DNA of 64,000 nucleotides from Catellatospora sp. TT07R-123 (GTDB lineage: Bacteria > Actinomycetota > Actinomycetes > Mycobacteriales > Micromonosporaceae): contig NZ_BNEM01000001.1 of assembly GCF_018327705.1 (NCBI RefSeq), positions 744,001 to 808,000 of the forward strand, read 5' to 3'. Both the position numbers and the translations under genes were made by a program. Positions 1-7,985 of the stretch are shown here, piece by piece; positions within the stretch are counted from its first letter, which is position 1; the number at the start of each line of letters is the position of its first letter. The notes under the pieces were generated by a model that worked only from the letters and a program-made list of their open reading frames with translations, made no database searches and was not told the DNA's origin.

Positions 1-276
1 GGCGAGTCTGCTCAGCTGGATGGCCTGGCTGTCGATGCTGCCGTCCGGTTCGTCGCCGTCCCACTGCTCCAGGGCGGTGACGCCCGTTCCGTCGGACATC
101 GTGAACATGTGCATGTGGGCGAGGTCCCACCTGGCGAAGGCCGTGTCGATCGCGTGGGACAGCTGCGCGAACGTGTGTGACGGCGCCGCGGCGAAGATCC
201 GTCCCGGCCGGGGCCAGAAGTCGCCGCCGCGGCCTGACACCAGGTCGACCCGCACCGACAGCCACGTGCGCGCCAT
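1..276 (-). CDS. pRiA4b ORF-3-like protein, C-terminus outside window
   Basis: The minus strand is open from an ATG at 276 to the window edge (92 residues visible). The protein has a predicted beta-strand start (MARTWLSVRVDLVSG), then SHTFAQLSHAIDTAF and RWDLAHMHMFTM, followed by an acidic stretch. This order of a strand, a helix beginning 'TFAQLSxAI' and a histidine-rich 'HxHxF' strand matches the PRiA4_ORF3 family (also annotated IS1096 passenger TnpR-like), common on plasmids and integrative elements. The family's biochemical role is unknown to me. The downstream IS5-type transposase is divergent, with about 50 bp between them. The assignment is from motif memory. Confidence 0.6.
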   Translation of the reverse strand, partial: MARTWLSVRVDLVSGRGGDFWPRPGRIFAAAPSHTFAQLSHAIDTAFARWDLAHMHMFTMSDGTGVTALEQWDGDEPDGSIDSQAIQLSRLA

Positions 277-326
277 CGCCCACCCCTCATCCCGTCGCCG
301 GCAGACACCGGACGTGATCGTCTTGC

Positions 327-1205
327 TTGTCGTCCGTGGACACGGCGACCTTGCCGCCGGTAGCCACCGAAGCTGTGCGCACTCCCGCAGCCGGCATGCG
401 GCCGGAACGGATCGAGACTATGACCGGCCTGACCCGCGATCAAGTCGATGACCTCGTAGTACGCGTCGCCGCGAACGGGCTGTGGCCGCTGCGCCGCCGA
501 CGTGCGCTCAACCCGCGCCGGGCCGTGGTCGCGGTCCTGCTGTATCTGCGCCACAACCTGTCCCAGCCGCTGCTGGCAGAGCTGTTCGGCTGCTCCCAGC
601 CGACCATCTCCCGCCTGGTCACCCTGCTCCTGCCGGTCCTGACCGACGTCCTGGCTCCGGTCACGCGGGCCACCGCCGACCGTGAGCTGCGCTCGACCGT
701 GCGCGTCGACGGGTTCCTCGTCCCCATCGGCGACCGACGCAAAGACACCTACACCTCAGGCATGTACTCCGGAAAACGCCACCGCTGCGGGTTCAACGTC
801 CAGGTCGTCGCCTTGTGGCACGGCCGACTGGTCATGACCGGAAAGCCCCAGCCCGGCGCCATGCACGACGCCCGCGCCTTCCGCGAATCCGGCCTGGCCG
901 AGGTCTTCGCCGGCCGGATGCACGCCGACGGCGGACCCGGCGGCTTCGCCGACACCGCCTACACCGGCACCGGCCTCATGGTCCCCAAACGCAGAACCCG
1001 CCCCGAACAGCCGCTCAGCGAACACACCCGCGCGTTCAACAAGACGATCGCGTCCCACCGCGCCTGCGTGGAACGCGCCATCGCCCACCTGAAGAACTGG
1101 AAGATCCTCGCCACCGGCTACCGACGGCTACTGACCAACCTCCCGGCCACCCTCGCCGCCGTCACCGCGCTAGAGATCTACCGGACATCGACAAGCGCCT
1201 CATGA
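327..1205 (+). mobile_element. IS5-family (DDE_Tnp_4 type) transposase
   Basis: This is an intact 292-aa transposase. An N-terminal helix-turn-helix (about 76-100, LAELFGCSQPTISRLV) precedes a DDE catalytic core: D128 in VRVDGFLVP, a conserved HDAR at 180-183, D209 in FADTAYTG and E249 in CVERAIAHLK. The length is normal for single-ORF IS5 relatives. The start drawn is a TTG at 327; ATG at 396 is an alternative. No convincing terminal inverted repeats or target duplication could be fixed by eye. The right end must lie between the stop and about 1320, where a truncated ssb begins, so insertion probably disrupted or brought together these genes. Confidence 0.85.
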
Positions 1206-1310
1206 ATAACGCTCTTAGGTTCCGTCTGGCTCCGGCGTGCCTGGTGGGAGGTGTCGCGGTCGTCTCCATACCACCCTGCTCGGGATACACCTCCCTTCTG
1301 CATGCGCTTA

Positions 1311-1604
1311 AACGCCGGGAACGGACTCTGCACCGTGTGGCGCGACATGGCCGAGAACGTCGCCGAGTCCCTGCGCAAGGGCTCCCGCGTCGTGGTTACC
1401 GGCCGCCTCAAGCTCAACCAGTGGACCACCCCGGAGGGCGAGAAGCGCCAGGGGTTCCAGCTGGACGTGGACGACATCGGCGCGTCGCTGCGCTACGCCC
1501 GCGCCGAGGTCAAGAAGCTCACGCGCACCGGGGGCGGTCAGCCGCCGGCCACGGAGAACGACCCGTGGGCGGCGGGCGGCGGCGACGCTGAGCCGCCGTT
1601 CTGA
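1311..1604 (+). pseudogene. ssb: Single-stranded DNA-binding protein, 5'-truncated
   Basis: The frame ending at 1604 reads [16 protein letters not shown], then [36 protein letters not shown], and ends in the acidic tail DAEPPF. These are strands 3-5 of the bacterial SSB OB-fold plus the conserved C-terminal protein-interaction tip. About the first 50 residues of the OB-fold are missing; upstream sequence in this frame is unrelated and abuts the IS5 element. The fragment cannot form a complete OB-fold, so it is called a pseudogene. An element-borne ssb fits the AICE-like context. Confidence 0.85.
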
Positions 1605-1699
1605 CGGCCATGATCTGACTTTCCGTGCGGGCCGGTGGGGGTCGCCTTCCCGCCCGCACGGCGAGCGTCATGCCGGTGTCTCGGCCGTGTCGCGGCTAT

Positions 1700-2794
1700 T
1701 TAGCCGTCCAGAGGTGAGCGGTCGTCTTCGGATGCTGGCTTGCTGGTCGGCTCCTTCAGCCAGACCCGCACTCTCTGAGGCAGGCCAGTCGTCACCAGCG
1801 CCGCCACCGCGAGGCCGATGACCGCTACCCCGGCGCCGATGAACGCCACGCCACCCAGCGTGTCGCCTTTCAACAGCACCACTACCCCGGCGCCGATGCC
1901 CGCTACCCCGAGGCCGATGCCAGCCACGCCCCACACCGTGTCGCCTTCCAACAGCACCGCCACCCCGAGGCCGATGCCCGCTACCCCGAGGCCGATGGCC
2001 GCCACGCCACCAAGCGTGTCGCCTTCCAACAGCACCGCCACCCCGAGGCCGATGCCCGCTACCCCGAGGCCGATGAGCGCCACGCCCCACAGCGTGTTGC
2101 GTTTCAACAGCACCGCCACCCCGGCGCCGATGCCCGCTACCCCGGCGCCGATGAACGCCACGCCGCCTAGCGTCTCGCCATCCAACAGCAGCGCCGCCCC
2201 GAGGCCGATGCCCGCTACCCCGAGGCCGATGAACGCCACGCCCCACAGCGTGTTGCGTTTCAACAGCACCGCCACCCCGAGGCCGATGACTGCCACGTCG
2301 AGGCCGATGACCGCCACGCCTCCCAGCGTCTCGCCGTTCAACAGCAACGTTATCCCGCCGACGATGCCCGCTACCCCGAGGCCGACGTACATTGCCGCCT
2401 GGAGGTTCCGTAGTGCTATCTGAGGGTCGCTGGGGATGAGGACGGCGGCGGTGGTCGTCGCTGCGGCCAGCAGTGTCAGGTACAGGGTCGCGGCCGCGGA
2501 CAGAGCCGAGGCTGCCAAGAGCGTGGCGACCAGTGCGACGCCGAGCAGGAAGCGGCTGGAGTAGACGACCCTGCGGGCGCGGGGTTGCTCGGCTGCCCAG
2601 TCGCGTACTCGGAAAGCCGCAGTGACCAGCGCTGTCGCCACGACGGCCACGGCAAGGATCCTGAGGCCGCCGAGGTCGCTGGCAGAGTTCACCGCCAAAC
2701 CGGCGGCGGCGCCCGTGAGCCCAGAGGTGATCCATGTCTGCCAGCGCTCGCGCGGTCGCGTCGGTGCGGATCCCGCAGATTCAGCCTCGCCCAT
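1700..2794 (-). CDS. Membrane protein built of 26-residue repeats
   Basis: The start is an ATG at 2794 (MGEAESAGS), giving 364 aa; an upstream in-frame extension to 3007 is arginine-rich and implausible. Residues 20-150 hold several hydrophobic segments. From about 133 to 340 the protein is eight tandem copies (first and last degenerate) of a 26-residue unit, GVAxIGxGVAGIGxGVAVLL followed by a polar turn (KRNTLW, EGDTLG or DGETLG). Each unit could span a membrane once, with glycine every 2-3 residues as in helix-packing zipper motifs; a beta arrangement cannot be excluded. The C-terminus is polar. I do not recognise the function. It lies between ssb and the transfer genes, so it may be element cargo. 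Confidence 0.75.
   Translation of the reverse strand: MGEAESAGSAPTRPRERWQTWITSGLTGAAAGLAVNSASDLGGLRILAVAVVATALVTAAFRVRDWAAEQPRARRVVYSSRFLLGVALVATLLAASALSAAATLYLTLLAAATTTAAVLIPSDPQIALRNLQAAMYVGLGVAGIVGGITLLLNGETLGGVAVIGLDVAVIGLGVAVLLKRNTLWGVAFIGLGVAGIGLGAALLLDGETLGGVAFIGAGVAGIGAGVAVLLKRNTLWGVALIGLGVAGIGLGVAVLLEGDTLGGVAAIGLGVAGIGLGVAVLLEGDTVWGVAGIGLGVAGIGAGVVVLLKGDTLGGVAFIGAGVAVIGLAVAALVTTGLPQRVRVWLKEPTSKPASEDDRSPLDG
1775..2398. repeat. 78-bp tandem repeats coding the 26-aa units
   Basis: Seven complete copies plus one degenerate copy of a 78-bp unit are visible; on the + strand each contains variants of CCCCGAGGCCGATGCCCGCT and a polar-turn segment such as GTGTCGCCTTCCAACAGCAC. The unit is a multiple of three, so copy number can change without breaking the reading frame. 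Confidence 0.85.
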
Positions 2795-3150
2795 GTGCAC
2801 ATGATGGCGACCACCCACAAGGCCATCAATACGCGGGTCGCTTCGGCAGGGTGTCCGAACGCCTGCCGCGACACCGCTGAACAGTCGGACCGACGCGTGC
2901 CAGAGCAACAGGCTCGTGACCTGCCTACGACGCCAGTCCGCTCTGCACAAATATGGCCGACCAAATGGTGGCAGCACCGAGTTGCCCACGCGATACGGCC
3001 TTTTCACCGAGGCTGTCCGCCCGACGGGCCGGACGAACGCCTGACCCGTCGCGCAAGGTCACCTGCTGGTGACCAATGAGGGCACGGCCCATGGCCTGAG
3101 AAACCGCGCCGCGCCCGCCTTTCACCCCTCCTGGAAGGAGCACAACCAGA
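2795..3150. other. Gap without recognised gene
   Basis: Short overlapping frames on both strands here have no recognisable domain or convincing ribosome binding site. The only clear signal is the GGAAGGAG ribosome binding site at about 3131-3138 for the next gene. Confidence 0.5.
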
Positions 3151-3402
3151 ATGAGCAGCGCAAGCTGCGGCCAGTGCCCGACCCTGCACGCGACCATCGC
3201 CCAGCAGCAAGCCGAGATCACCCGCCTGACCGGGTGGGTGCAGTGGTACCGCGCCAAGCTCGCCGCCCTGACCGGCGCCGTCATGGCCACGGAGCGGCTG
3301 ATGCGCGACGAGTTCGAACAGCCCAGCATGCCGCGCGGCCACCTGCTGTCGCAGGTCCACGAGCGGCTGACGATCGCCCTGCTCGAAGCCGAAGGGAAGT
3401 AG
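3151..3402 (+). CDS. Small helical protein with CxxC
   Basis: This 83-aa protein has a strong ribosome binding site (GGAAGGAG, 12 bp before the ATG). It begins MSSASCGQCPTLHATIAQQQAEI: a CxxC pair, then a predicted amphipathic helix up to about residue 45 (AEITRLTGWVQWYRAKLAALTGAV), then a second helix. It lies 4 bp before the translocase gene and is probably co-transcribed with it. I do not recognise a family. Similar short genes precede traB-type genes in actinomycete elements, so a transfer accessory role is possible but unproven. Confidence 0.7.
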   Translation: MSSASCGQCPTLHATIAQQQAEITRLTGWVQWYRAKLAALTGAVMATERLMRDEFEQPSMPRGHLLSQVHERLTIALLEAEGK

Positions 3403-3406
3403 ACCA

Positions 3407-5473
3407 GTGAGCACTGTCCCCCTCAGGTTCAGCGACGACAACGAGCCGACCGCGACCGGCGCGGCCCCGGCCGCCGACGCCGAGGCCTACACCGTGTACC
3501 GGCCCGACACCGGCGCCCCAGTCGACGCACCCGACACTTCGCCCACGCTGACGTGGGCGGACGTGACCAGCGGCGACACTGCGCGCCGGATGCCGATCCT
3601 GCCCGCGTGGATGATGTCGACGACGACCAGGCGCGCGACGCTGCGCGCCCTGGGCGACAGCCTCGCCTACTACGCCGCGTTCCACACCGTCCGCAGCCCG
3701 AAGTACCTGGGCAAGGCGCTGCTGTACGCGCCGATCGGCGCCGCCCGCCTGGTCGGCAAGGCGCTGTGGTGGGCATCGGCCGAGGAAGGCAACTTCAACC
3801 TCCGCCAGCACGCCGCCAACACCAACGACGCCTACACCAGGCAGTCGCTGAACCGCACCCGCTCCAAGGAGTCCAAGCCGCGCTGGCTACTCGTAGGCGC
3901 CGCTGCCGCAGCTGCGTGCGCGGGCGGGTCGGCCCTGGCGGTCAGTGACGTGCTGCCGCCGATCGGCTGGTACGCCGCCGCTGCAGGCGCGGTGCTGTTC
4001 GCGGCGCGGGCCGGTCGACCTGCGGACAAGCCAATCACCGACCGGGTCTCCACCTCACTGCGGTTCACCCGCCTGACCGCCGAGATGGTCCGCCAGGCCC
4101 TGGTGTCACTGCGGCTGGCCGGGCTGACCGAAGGCGGGCAGGTCGAGTTCGTCCACCCCGGTATCCACCGTGACGGGCCGGGCTGGCTGGCCCGCGTCAA
4201 CCTGCCCGCCGGTGTGGAGGCGGTGCAGGTGCTCGACCGGCGCGGCAAGCTGTCCTCGGCGCTGCGGCTGCCGGTCGACCAGGTCTGGCCCGCTGGCGGG
4301 CCGGAGCACTCCGGGCAGCTCGACCTGTGGGTCGGCTACCAGCCCGCGTCCAAGATGGGCACCCCGCGCTGGTCCATCACCGCCGACAACGCCACCACCA
4401 GCGTGTTCCGGGAGGAGGAGTTCGGGTCCGACGAGCGGCAGCGACCGGTCAAGACCTCGGGTTTTGCCCGCTCGTTCCTGATCGGCGGGCAGCCCGGATC
4501 GGGCAAGAGCTACGGCGGTCGCGCCCTGGCGCAGATGTTCGCGCTCGACCCCACGGTCGAGTTCAAGATTGCCGAGTTCAAGGGGACGGGCGACTTCCTC
4601 GACTTCGAGCCGCTGTGCTCGACGTACGTGGTCGGCGTGGACGACAACGCCCTTGACCAGGGCGCGGGCATCATCCGGTGGGCCATCGGGGAGGCCGAGC
4701 GGCGCGGTAAGCGCATCCTGGCCGCCCGCCAGCGCGGAGACGCGCCGGAGGGCAAGGTCACGCCGGAGCTGGCCCGCAAGGCTGGCAGCGGCTTGCACCC
4801 GATCGTGCTGCTGTTCGACGAGGTCCACGAGCTGTTCGCCCACGACAAGACGGCCGCTGACGACTGTGAGCGGCTGATCAAGCGGGCGCGGGCGCTGGGC
4901 ATCATCGTCATCCTGTGCACCCAGATCCCGGACAAGGGGTCGCTGCCACCGAACATCACCCGCTGCGTCACCAACCGGTGGTGCATGTCGGTGGCCGGAC
5001 AGGTCGAGAACGACATGATCCTGGGCACCGGCGCCTACAAGCGCGGGCTGACCGGCACGGTGTACCGGCCGGTGGTCGATGCGGGCTGGGGCGTCATGAC
5101 CGGCGGTCCGGTGCCGGTGTCGGTGCGGTCGCAGTACCCGACCGCCGAGCAGTCCGCCGCCATCCTGGGCCGCGCCCTGGCGCTGCGGGGCGGCAAGCGG
5201 GCGTCCAGCGGCGAGCAGCCGCCCGCCCGTGACCTGCTGTCCGACCTGCTCGACGTGGCCGCGTCCAACGGCCAGCACTGGCAGCCCGCCGCCGCCGCGC
5301 TGGTCGACCGGTGGCCCAACGCCTACCCCAACCTCACCGGCGACGCCCTGTCGGAGATCGCGCGCGCCCTGGGCGTCGCGTCGGCCGACGTGAAGATCTC
5401 CGGCAAGGTCCTCAAGGGTTTCAGGACGGTCGATGTCCGGGACCTGATCGCCACGCGCACCGCCGCCAACTAG
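3407..5473 (+). CDS. FtsK/SpoIIIE-type DNA translocase (TraB-like)
   Basis: This 688-aa protein is the conjugal transfer ATPase of actinomycete integrative elements, expected to pump double-stranded DNA through a membrane pore between mycelial cells. The N-terminal 150 residues are polar, with two hydrophobic segments at about 162-200. The motor has Walker A GGQPGSGKS at 360-368 and Walker B PIVLLFDEVHEL at 465-476. Residues about 610-688 form a small helical C-terminal domain in the position of the FtsK gamma / TraB DNA-recognition domain. The start is the GTG at 3407, after GAAGGGAAG. Repeats just downstream (5478-5586) are candidate recognition sequences for it. Confidence 0.85.
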   Translation: MSTVPLRFSDDNEPTATGAAPAADAEAYTVYRPDTGAPVDAPDTSPTLTWADVTSGDTARRMPILPAWMMSTTTRRATLRALGDSLAYYAAFHTVRSPKYLGKALLYAPIGAARLVGKALWWASAEEGNFNLRQHAANTNDAYTRQSLNRTRSKESKPRWLLVGAAAAAACAGGSALAVSDVLPPIGWYAAAAGAVLFAARAGRPADKPITDRVSTSLRFTRLTAEMVRQALVSLRLAGLTEGGQVEFVHPGIHRDGPGWLARVNLPAGVEAVQVLDRRGKLSSALRLPVDQVWPAGGPEHSGQLDLWVGYQPASKMGTPRWSITADNATTSVFREEEFGSDERQRPVKTSGFARSFLIGGQPGSGKSYGGRALAQMFALDPTVEFKIAEFKGTGDFLDFEPLCSTYVVGVDDNALDQGAGIIRWAIGEAERRGKRILAARQRGDAPEGKVTPELARKAGSGLHPIVLLFDEVHELFAHDKTAADDCERLIKRARALGIIVILCTQIPDKGSLPPNITRCVTNRWCMSVAGQVENDMILGTGAYKRGLTGTVYRPVVDAGWGVMTGGPVPVSVRSQYPTAEQSAAILGRALALRGGKRASSGEQPPARDLLSDLLDVAASNGQHWQPAAAALVDRWPNAYPNLTGDALSEIARALGVASADVKISGKVLKGFRTVDVRDLIATRTAAN

Positions 5474-5477
5474 CGGC

Positions 5478-5586
5478 GGTAGCGCCACGGGTAGCGGCAC
5501 GGAACGAGGTAGCGCTGGCGCTACCCGTGCCGCTACCCGTCCACCAGCCCACTACCTGCGCCGACACGGCCAGGTAGCGGGTAGCG
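5478..5586. repeat. GGTAGCG repeat cluster with hairpin (candidate clt/TRS)
   Basis: Within 109 bp after the translocase stop, the heptamer GGTAGCG occurs five times directly (5478, 5490, 5508, 5573, 5580) and twice inverted (5519, 5531). The central copies form a long dyad: GGGTAGCGGCACGG (5489-5502) pairs with 5525-5538, and GTAGCGC (5509-5515) with GCGCTAC (5518-5524). Streptomyces TraB proteins are known to bind short repeats in a clt locus near traB; the sequence and position here fit that, but binding is an inference. Confidence 0.6.
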
Positions 5587-5629
5587 CCATGCCCAAAACC
5601 GGCCCCCAAACCAGCCGTGGAGGCATCCC

Positions 5630-5894
5630 GTGACACCCGAAGCAATCGCGACCACCACCGCAACAACAGCGACCGTCATCTATGCCGGAGCGTGCTGGCT
5701 GCGGCCGTTCGCGCTGCCGCTGGTGCTCGGGCACCGGCACCAGCCGCACCCTGATCCTGCGCCGCATCCGCACCTGCCGCATGTGCCGAGGAAGCCGCCT
5801 GCGGCTGCGCATCGGCCGACGCGCCTACAACCACCTCCACCACATCCGCACCGACGCGGCCCGCGCCACCCGCACCAAGGACGGCACCCAGTGA
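5630..5894 (+). pseudogene. Small membrane/zinc-ribbon protein, frameshifted
   Basis: The GTG at 5630 starts MTPEAIATTTATTATVIYAG, a likely membrane segment ending CWLRPF. That frame then becomes low-complexity proline/histidine. The frame from 5682 gives the expected continuation: RCRWCSGTG, RTCRMCRGS, then RLRIGRRAYNHLHHIRTD, ending at 5894. A two-base deletion in the alternating GC run near 5705-5712 would reconcile them (PFARCRWCSGTG). Similar small CxxC-CxxC proteins accompany TraB in actinomycete elements. It could be decayed, a sequence error, or expressed by frameshifting. Confidence 0.6.
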
Positions 5895-6220
5895 ACCGCG
5901 CGCTGACCGGCCGCCCCGGCGCCCCGGTCGCCGCCGCCGATGGTCACCCCGACTGGTGCGCCCGCGCGCACCACTGCGCCGCCGACCGGGGCGGCCAGCA
6001 CGCATCGGTGCCTGAGGTCTGGGACACCGACCAGGGCCGCTACGTGGCCACCCGCCACCGCGACCGGCGCGGCCGTGACCACGTGGAGCTGCGCGTGGTG
6101 CTGCGTCTGGCCGACGACGACGCCACCGCCCAGGCGCAGGCGCGCCACCTCCTGGCCGTGACGTACCAGGTGGTGGAGCGCGTGTTCGCATCCGACCGGC
6201 GAAAGGACAGCGCATCATGA
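5891..6220 (+). CDS. DUF6907-like protein
   Basis: The GTG at 5891 overlaps the previous stop (GTGA), giving 109 aa. The motif HPDWCARAHHCA is followed by HASVPEVWDTDQGRYVATRHRDRRGRDHVELRV, then a helix. The 'DWC...H.C...H' opening and a strand-rich body match DUF6907, widespread in actinomycete plasmids and integrative elements. The Cys/His pattern suggests a small metal site (inference). Function is unknown. Its stop overlaps the next ATG (ATGA), so it belongs to the same operon. Confidence 0.7.
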   Translation: MNRALTGRPGAPVAAADGHPDWCARAHHCAADRGGQHASVPEVWDTDQGRYVATRHRDRRGRDHVELRVVLRLADDDATAQAQARHLLAVTYQVVERVFASDRRKDSAS

Positions 6221-7055
6221 CCGCCACCCCGACGCGGCCCGCGCCGCTGCGCGTCGTCTCCTACGGCGGAGGCGTGCAGAGCACCGCCCTGCTCGTGCTG
6301 GCCGCGCAGCGCGTCATCGACTTCCCGGTGTTCCTGTTCGCCAACGTCGGCGACGACAGCGAAGACCCCGACACCATGACCTACCTGCACCAGTACGCCC
6401 GCCCCTTCGCAGCCCTGCACGGCATCCAGCTCCACGTCCTGGACAAACGCCGCCGTGACGGCAGCATCGAGACGCTGTACGGGCGGCTGACCCGCCACGG
6501 GTCACGGTCCCTGCCGATCCCGGTACGCATGTCCAACGGCGCCCCCGGCACGCGCTCGTGTACGGCCGAGTTCAAGATTCGCGTGATCGGAAAGTGGCTC
6601 AGGCAGCACGGGGCCAGCCCCGGCAACAAGGCCACCGTGGGCATCGGCATCAGCCTCGACGAGATCGAACGGCTCAACAACCGCAAGGCCACGCCCTACG
6701 AGATCCCCGTCTACCCCTGCTCGACCAGGCGCGCCCGCTGCGGCGCGTCGACTGCTGGCGCATCATCACCGACGCCGGACTACCGGTGCCGCCAAAGTCG
6801 GCCTGCTGGTTCTGTCCGATGAAGCGGCCCGCGGTCTGGTCGCAGATGCGCCGCGACCGCCCGCACCTGTTCGAACGCGCCTGCGGGCTGGAGAACCTGC
6901 TCAACGACCGGCGCGCCACCCTCGGCAAAGACAAGGTGTGGCTCACCCGCTTCAACCGGCCCCTGGCCCTGCTGCCCGCAGCACAGGACACCCTGCCCGG
7001 CCTGGACGCCAGCGAAGACGGCGGACTCTGCGACAACGGAGCGTGCTTCACGTGA
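6217..7055 (+). pseudogene. PAPS reductase/PP-loop family protein, frameshifted
   Basis: The N-terminal frame (ATG 6217) has the PP-loop ATP-binding signature SYGGGVQSTALLVLA at 14-28, then LFANVGDDSEDPDTM, RSCTAEFKIRVIGKWL and VGIGISLDEIERLNN, typical of adenine-nucleotide alpha-hydrolase proteins annotated as phosphoadenosine phosphosulfate reductase family. At YPC the frame is lost; the frame ending at 7055 resumes with DCWRIITDAGLPVPPKSACWFCPMKRPAVW. Restoring one C in the CCCC run at about 6715 joins the halves. The CxxC in the second half and GLCDNGACFT at the end are family features. Its substrate in mobile elements is unknown. Confidence 0.75.
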
Positions 7056-7982
7056 GCGCCACAACCCGGAACCCTGAAAGGCCGCCTGCGGCGGCTCACC
7101 CCTTGTTGGCGGCGTAGCGCGCAGCGCAGCCGCCAACGGCTGGCCCGTCTTCCTGCTGGGCCGGTCCAAACGGCCCGTGGCGTTGTGCGGCGGCTGCCAG
7201 GCAGCCAAGGTCGACCGCAGGCCGCACGACCCGCAGGCGTGCGGCTGCCTGACCTGCCACGGGTTCTACGCCGCCACCACCGACCCGCAGCGCATCGCCG
7301 CGATGCTGCGAGCCGTGCCGCGTGGCCTGCTCGCTATCCGTACCGGCGCCGTGTCCGGGCTGGTCGTGGTCGACGTCGACCACGGGCACGGCGGCATGGC
7401 CACCCTGCGCGGGCTGGTCGACCGGGGGCTGACCCCGCCGACCAGGTACGTGCGCACCGGCTCTGGTGGGCTGCACCTGTACTACCGCCACCCCGGCATC
7501 GCCGTGCCCTGCGACCAGGGCCTACGCCTCGGGCCAGGCATCGACGTCCGCGCCGACGGCGGCTACGTCGTGGCGCCACCGTCGCGGCATCCGGTCACCG
7601 GACTGCCCTACACCTGGGCCGACGAGGAGGCGCGAGTACAGGAGATGGCCCCCGCGCTGGTCAGCGCCTGTGTCCAGCCCGTACAGCGGCTGCCAGCACC
7701 GACCACCCCAAGCCGCGGACTGCCCGCGCGCAGCGCGGGGCCATCTCCCATCCCGACCGACTCATGGCCAGCCTGCTCGACCGGATCAGCACCGCCCGCG
7801 AGGGCAGGCGCCGCGTGACGCTCTACGGCTGCGCGCGCGGTGCGGCCCGCATCGTCGCTGCTGGCCACATGACCAGCGCCGACGCCTACCACCGGCTCGT
7901 GGCCGCCTGCGACGCCGCAGGTTGGCAGTGGGCCAAGAGCACCCCAACGCCATCCGAGACGGATTCGCCGCAGAAGGAGTGA
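7052..7982 (+). pseudogene. Primase-polymerase (AEP) domain protein, multiply frameshifted
   Basis: The gene probably starts at the GTG at 7052 (overlapping the previous stop) as MSATTRNPERPPAAAHPLLAA. One missing base near 7114 shifts to a frame reading NGWPVFLLGRSKRPVALCGG, CGCLTCHGF, VVVDVDHGHGG, RTGSGGLHLYY, GIDVRADGGYVVAPPS: the bifunctional DNA primase/polymerase N-terminal domain with its metal-binding DVDH. A missing G near 7737 moves to the frame with SHPDRLMASLLDRISTAREG and VTLYGCARGAARIVAAG. A missing C near 7946 would restore NAIRDGFAAEG. It would prime element replication if expressed. Confidence 0.75.
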
Positions 7983-7985
7983 CCC

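Noticed and set aside
1775-2398. Tandem repeats considered as CRISPR or satellite
   Set aside because: Period 78 bp in frame with a membrane protein; no unique spacers.
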